Assembly (NCBI GenBank): GCA_036381475.1
Contig: DASVCT010000025.1
Location: forward strand, 1-6,726
DNA: 6,726 nucleotides
Source: ZC4RG29 sp036381475
GTDB taxonomy: Bacteria > Bacteroidota > Bacteroidia > Cytophagales > Cyclobacteriaceae
Reading direction: 5' to 3'
A program made the position numbers and the translations under genes. The notes beneath the pieces were generated by a model. The model did not search any database. It saw only the letters and a list, made by a program, of their open reading frames with translations, and was not told where the DNA came from. The first letter of the stretch is position 1, and each line of letters opens with the position of its first letter. Below, one piece after another: positions 5,102 to 6,726 of this stretch.

Positions 5102-6726
5102 ATGAAATTTCTTGCCGCTCTTTTTTTGTTCTCATTGCTCGCTTACCAGGGCTTCTGTCAGAACGTTTATTTACTCTACGATCAGTCAGTGCCACAGGCA
5201 GCCTATGGCGCTAGAATGCTGGTCCAGTCCCTGCGTGAACAGAAGTATACGATAATGGAAGACCGTAAGGGTTATGATTTCCTTATCAACATGGTGGTCG
5301 ACGGAGCCCTGGGCGACGAGGCGCTCGCGATAATACCGGAAGGCAAGGTCATCACAGTCAAGGGTGGCGATAACCGGGGTCTGATCTACGGTTGCCTTTC
5401 TCTGGCTGAGGAGCTCCGCAATGGCACTTCCCTCGGTGGTGTTATGAGACGCAAGGAGGAACCCCATTTTGCACTCCGTGCCATAAAGCACAATACCCCC
5501 TGGTATAGCTATCGACCGAGCTCGGCGCTGGATCAGCATTATGCGACCTGCCGCGACGTACGGTACTGGGAAGCATTTCTGGATATGATGGCTGAGAACC
5601 GCTTCAATGCGCTATCGCTGTGGAATCTGCATCCCTTTGTCTACATGATTAAGCCGAAGAATTTTCCCGAGGCCAGCCCGTTCGATGAAAAGGAAATGAA
5701 GGAGTGGCAGGACCTGCACAAGGAGATACTTCGCATGGCGGATGAGCGGGCCATCGACACCTACATTATCCCTTTCAACATTTTTGTAAGCAAAGAATTC
5801 GCAGAAGCGCATGGCGTCGCCAAACAAAATTTCTATCCACACTACTATGTAGAGGGCGACACATCAGAGATCGTCAAACGGTATACCCGCGAGTGCGTAA
5901 CCCAATTGCTGAAGGAATATCCTACGCTTACCGGTATGGGACTGACGCTGGGCGAAGGCATGGCGGGAATGACGCCCCAGCAACGCGAAGACTGGATATT
6001 TTCCACGTATATCGAAGGAATGCGACTGGCCGGGCGCAAGGTGAAGCTGGTGCATCGCATACCTTTCTCCAGTACGACAGCCTCTCTGGGAGCCACGAGC
6101 AGAGAACTGGAACAACTGACTCGTCGTGCAATTGAGAGGGAGACAAAACTCGACTTTATCCAGGGTCCTATCTGGGCGGACCTGAAATACAATTGGTCGC
6201 ACGCGCACTCTACGCCGAAGTTGGTCAAGGTCCATGGCGGTGAAATGTTCGATACATTCTACAACCCGGAGCCGGTGGGCTACAAAATCACATACACAGC
6301 ACGCAATGAAGATTTTTTTGCGCTGCGGTGGGGCGTGCCCGACTTTATCCGCGCTCATATCGCACAAAACAGTCAACCTTACGTAGGAGGGTATTTTATC
6401 GGATCCGAAACGTACATCCCGGCCAAGGATTATTTCACGGCACTCGATGGGCCGGTCGACTGGACCTATGCCTTTCAGCGCCAGTGGTTGTTCTACAAAC
6501 TATGGGGAAGACTGCTGTACAATCCCGACACTCCGGATGAAATATTTCAGGCGGAGTTCGACAGGCGTTACGGCGCAGCGGGGAAAAACCTACTGCAGGC
6601 ATTTGCGCTGGCTTCTTCGACGCAGTTGCGGCTTAATTCGCTTTACGATACACGATGGGACCACACCCTGTACGGTGAAGGATTTCTGGCGCTTGTGGGA
6701 GACAAGACACAGTATATTTCCGTCGA
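5102..6726 (+). CDS. Secreted glycoside hydrolase, alpha-glucuronidase-like (partial)
   Basis: The first 541 residues are present and the gene runs off the right edge. Residues 1-20 form a signal peptide ending near GFC/QN. The Cys is not in a lipobox (Phe precedes it), so a soluble periplasmic or exported enzyme is likelier than a lipoprotein. About 21-120 form an alpha/beta domain with GGDNRGLIYG (88-97), reminiscent of the N-terminal domain of GH67 and GH20 enzymes. From Arg126 a probable TIM barrel begins: NLHPF at 175-179, GLTLGEGM (280-287) with Glu285, IWADLKYNWSHAHSTP (357-372), HGGEMFD at 378-384, and IGSETY (433-438) with Glu436. Glu285 and Glu436 are my candidates for catalytic acids, by position only. 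I do not see the GH67 catalytic motifs I know, so the exact family is open. Nearby eda and exuT favour a uronic-acid-containing substrate, but they are over 2.5 kb away and separated by a gene on the other strand. No Shine-Dalgarno precedes the ATG. Confidence 0.7.
   Translation, partial: MKFLAALFLFSLLAYQGFCQNVYLLYDQSVPQAAYGARMLVQSLREQKYTIMEDRKGYDFLINMVVDGALGDEALAIIPEGKVITVKGGDNRGLIYGCLSLAEELRNGTSLGGVMRRKEEPHFALRAIKHNTPWYSYRPSSALDQHYATCRDVRYWEAFLDMMAENRFNALSLWNLHPFVYMIKPKNFPEASPFDEKEMKEWQDLHKEILRMADERAIDTYIIPFNIFVSKEFAEAHGVAKQNFYPHYYVEGDTSEIVKRYTRECVTQLLKEYPTLTGMGLTLGEGMAGMTPQQREDWIFSTYIEGMRLAGRKVKLVHRIPFSSTTASLGATSRELEQLTRRAIERETKLDFIQGPIWADLKYNWSHAHSTPKLVKVHGGEMFDTFYNPEPVGYKITYTARNEDFFALRWGVPDFIRAHIAQNSQPYVGGYFIGSETYIPAKDYFTALDGPVDWTYAFQRQWLFYKLWGRLLYNPDTPDEIFQAEFDRRYGAAGKNLLQAFALASSTQLRLNSLYDTRWDHTLYGEGFLALVGDKTQYISV

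Noticed and set aside
5102..5164. Lipoprotein signal peptide on the hydrolase (Cys19)
   Set aside because: Residues before the Cys are Q-G-F, with Phe at -1, which does not fit a lipobox. An ordinary signal peptidase I site is more likely.
5864..6376. Minus-strand open frame (170 codons) inside the hydrolase gene
   Set aside because: The + strand carries the signal peptide and continuous barrel motifs. The antisense product shows no recognisable features.

Overview
The window looks like a chromosomal piece of a Gram-negative member of the Bacteroidota, probably a free-living Cytophagales or Chitinophagales relative. This is inferred from the gene types, the near absence of Shine-Dalgarno sequences, a -7/-33-like promoter layout and the style of the signal peptide. 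I cannot name a genus. It holds four substantial protein genes, one cut by the right edge, plus two unusually repeat-rich intergenic stretches.

Layout. Positions 1-467 contain no substantial gene. They hold a G-rich 8-bp satellite whose + strand has no C from 1 to 178, a leader block of about 110 bp present in two diverged copies (137-242 and 335-446), and a second octamer repeat (245-284). A 2-keto-3-deoxy-6-phosphogluconate aldolase gene (eda, 468-1130) follows. After 48 bp comes an ExuT-type major facilitator transporter gene with a GTG start (1179-2486). The convergent gap 2487-2764 is a mosaic of short repeats, including a 34-bp imperfect inverted repeat that starts two bases after the transporter stop codon. 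On the minus strand, 2765-5014 encodes a DUF748/AsmA-like membrane-anchored periplasmic protein. An 87-bp divergent promoter region separates it from a secreted, probable TIM-barrel glycoside hydrolase that runs off the window (5102-6726).

How the genes may work together. The hydrolase resembles the alpha-glucuronidase type only loosely. It could release a uronic acid or a related sugar from a polysaccharide in the periplasm or outside the cell. The ExuT-like carrier would import the hexuronate, and Eda would split the final KDPG intermediate into pyruvate and glyceraldehyde 3-phosphate. The missing steps (isomerase, reductase, dehydratase, KDG kinase) may lie outside the window. The DUF748 gene lies between these parts on the opposite strand and is more likely an envelope housekeeping gene than a member of the pathway.

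The best candidates for something new are the hydrolase, which does not show the catalytic motifs I know from GH67, and the duplicated leader before eda. Both leader copies can fold the same 7-bp hairpin with different 3' arms, and the second copy ends in a tiny ORF whose stop overlaps the eda start as ATGA.
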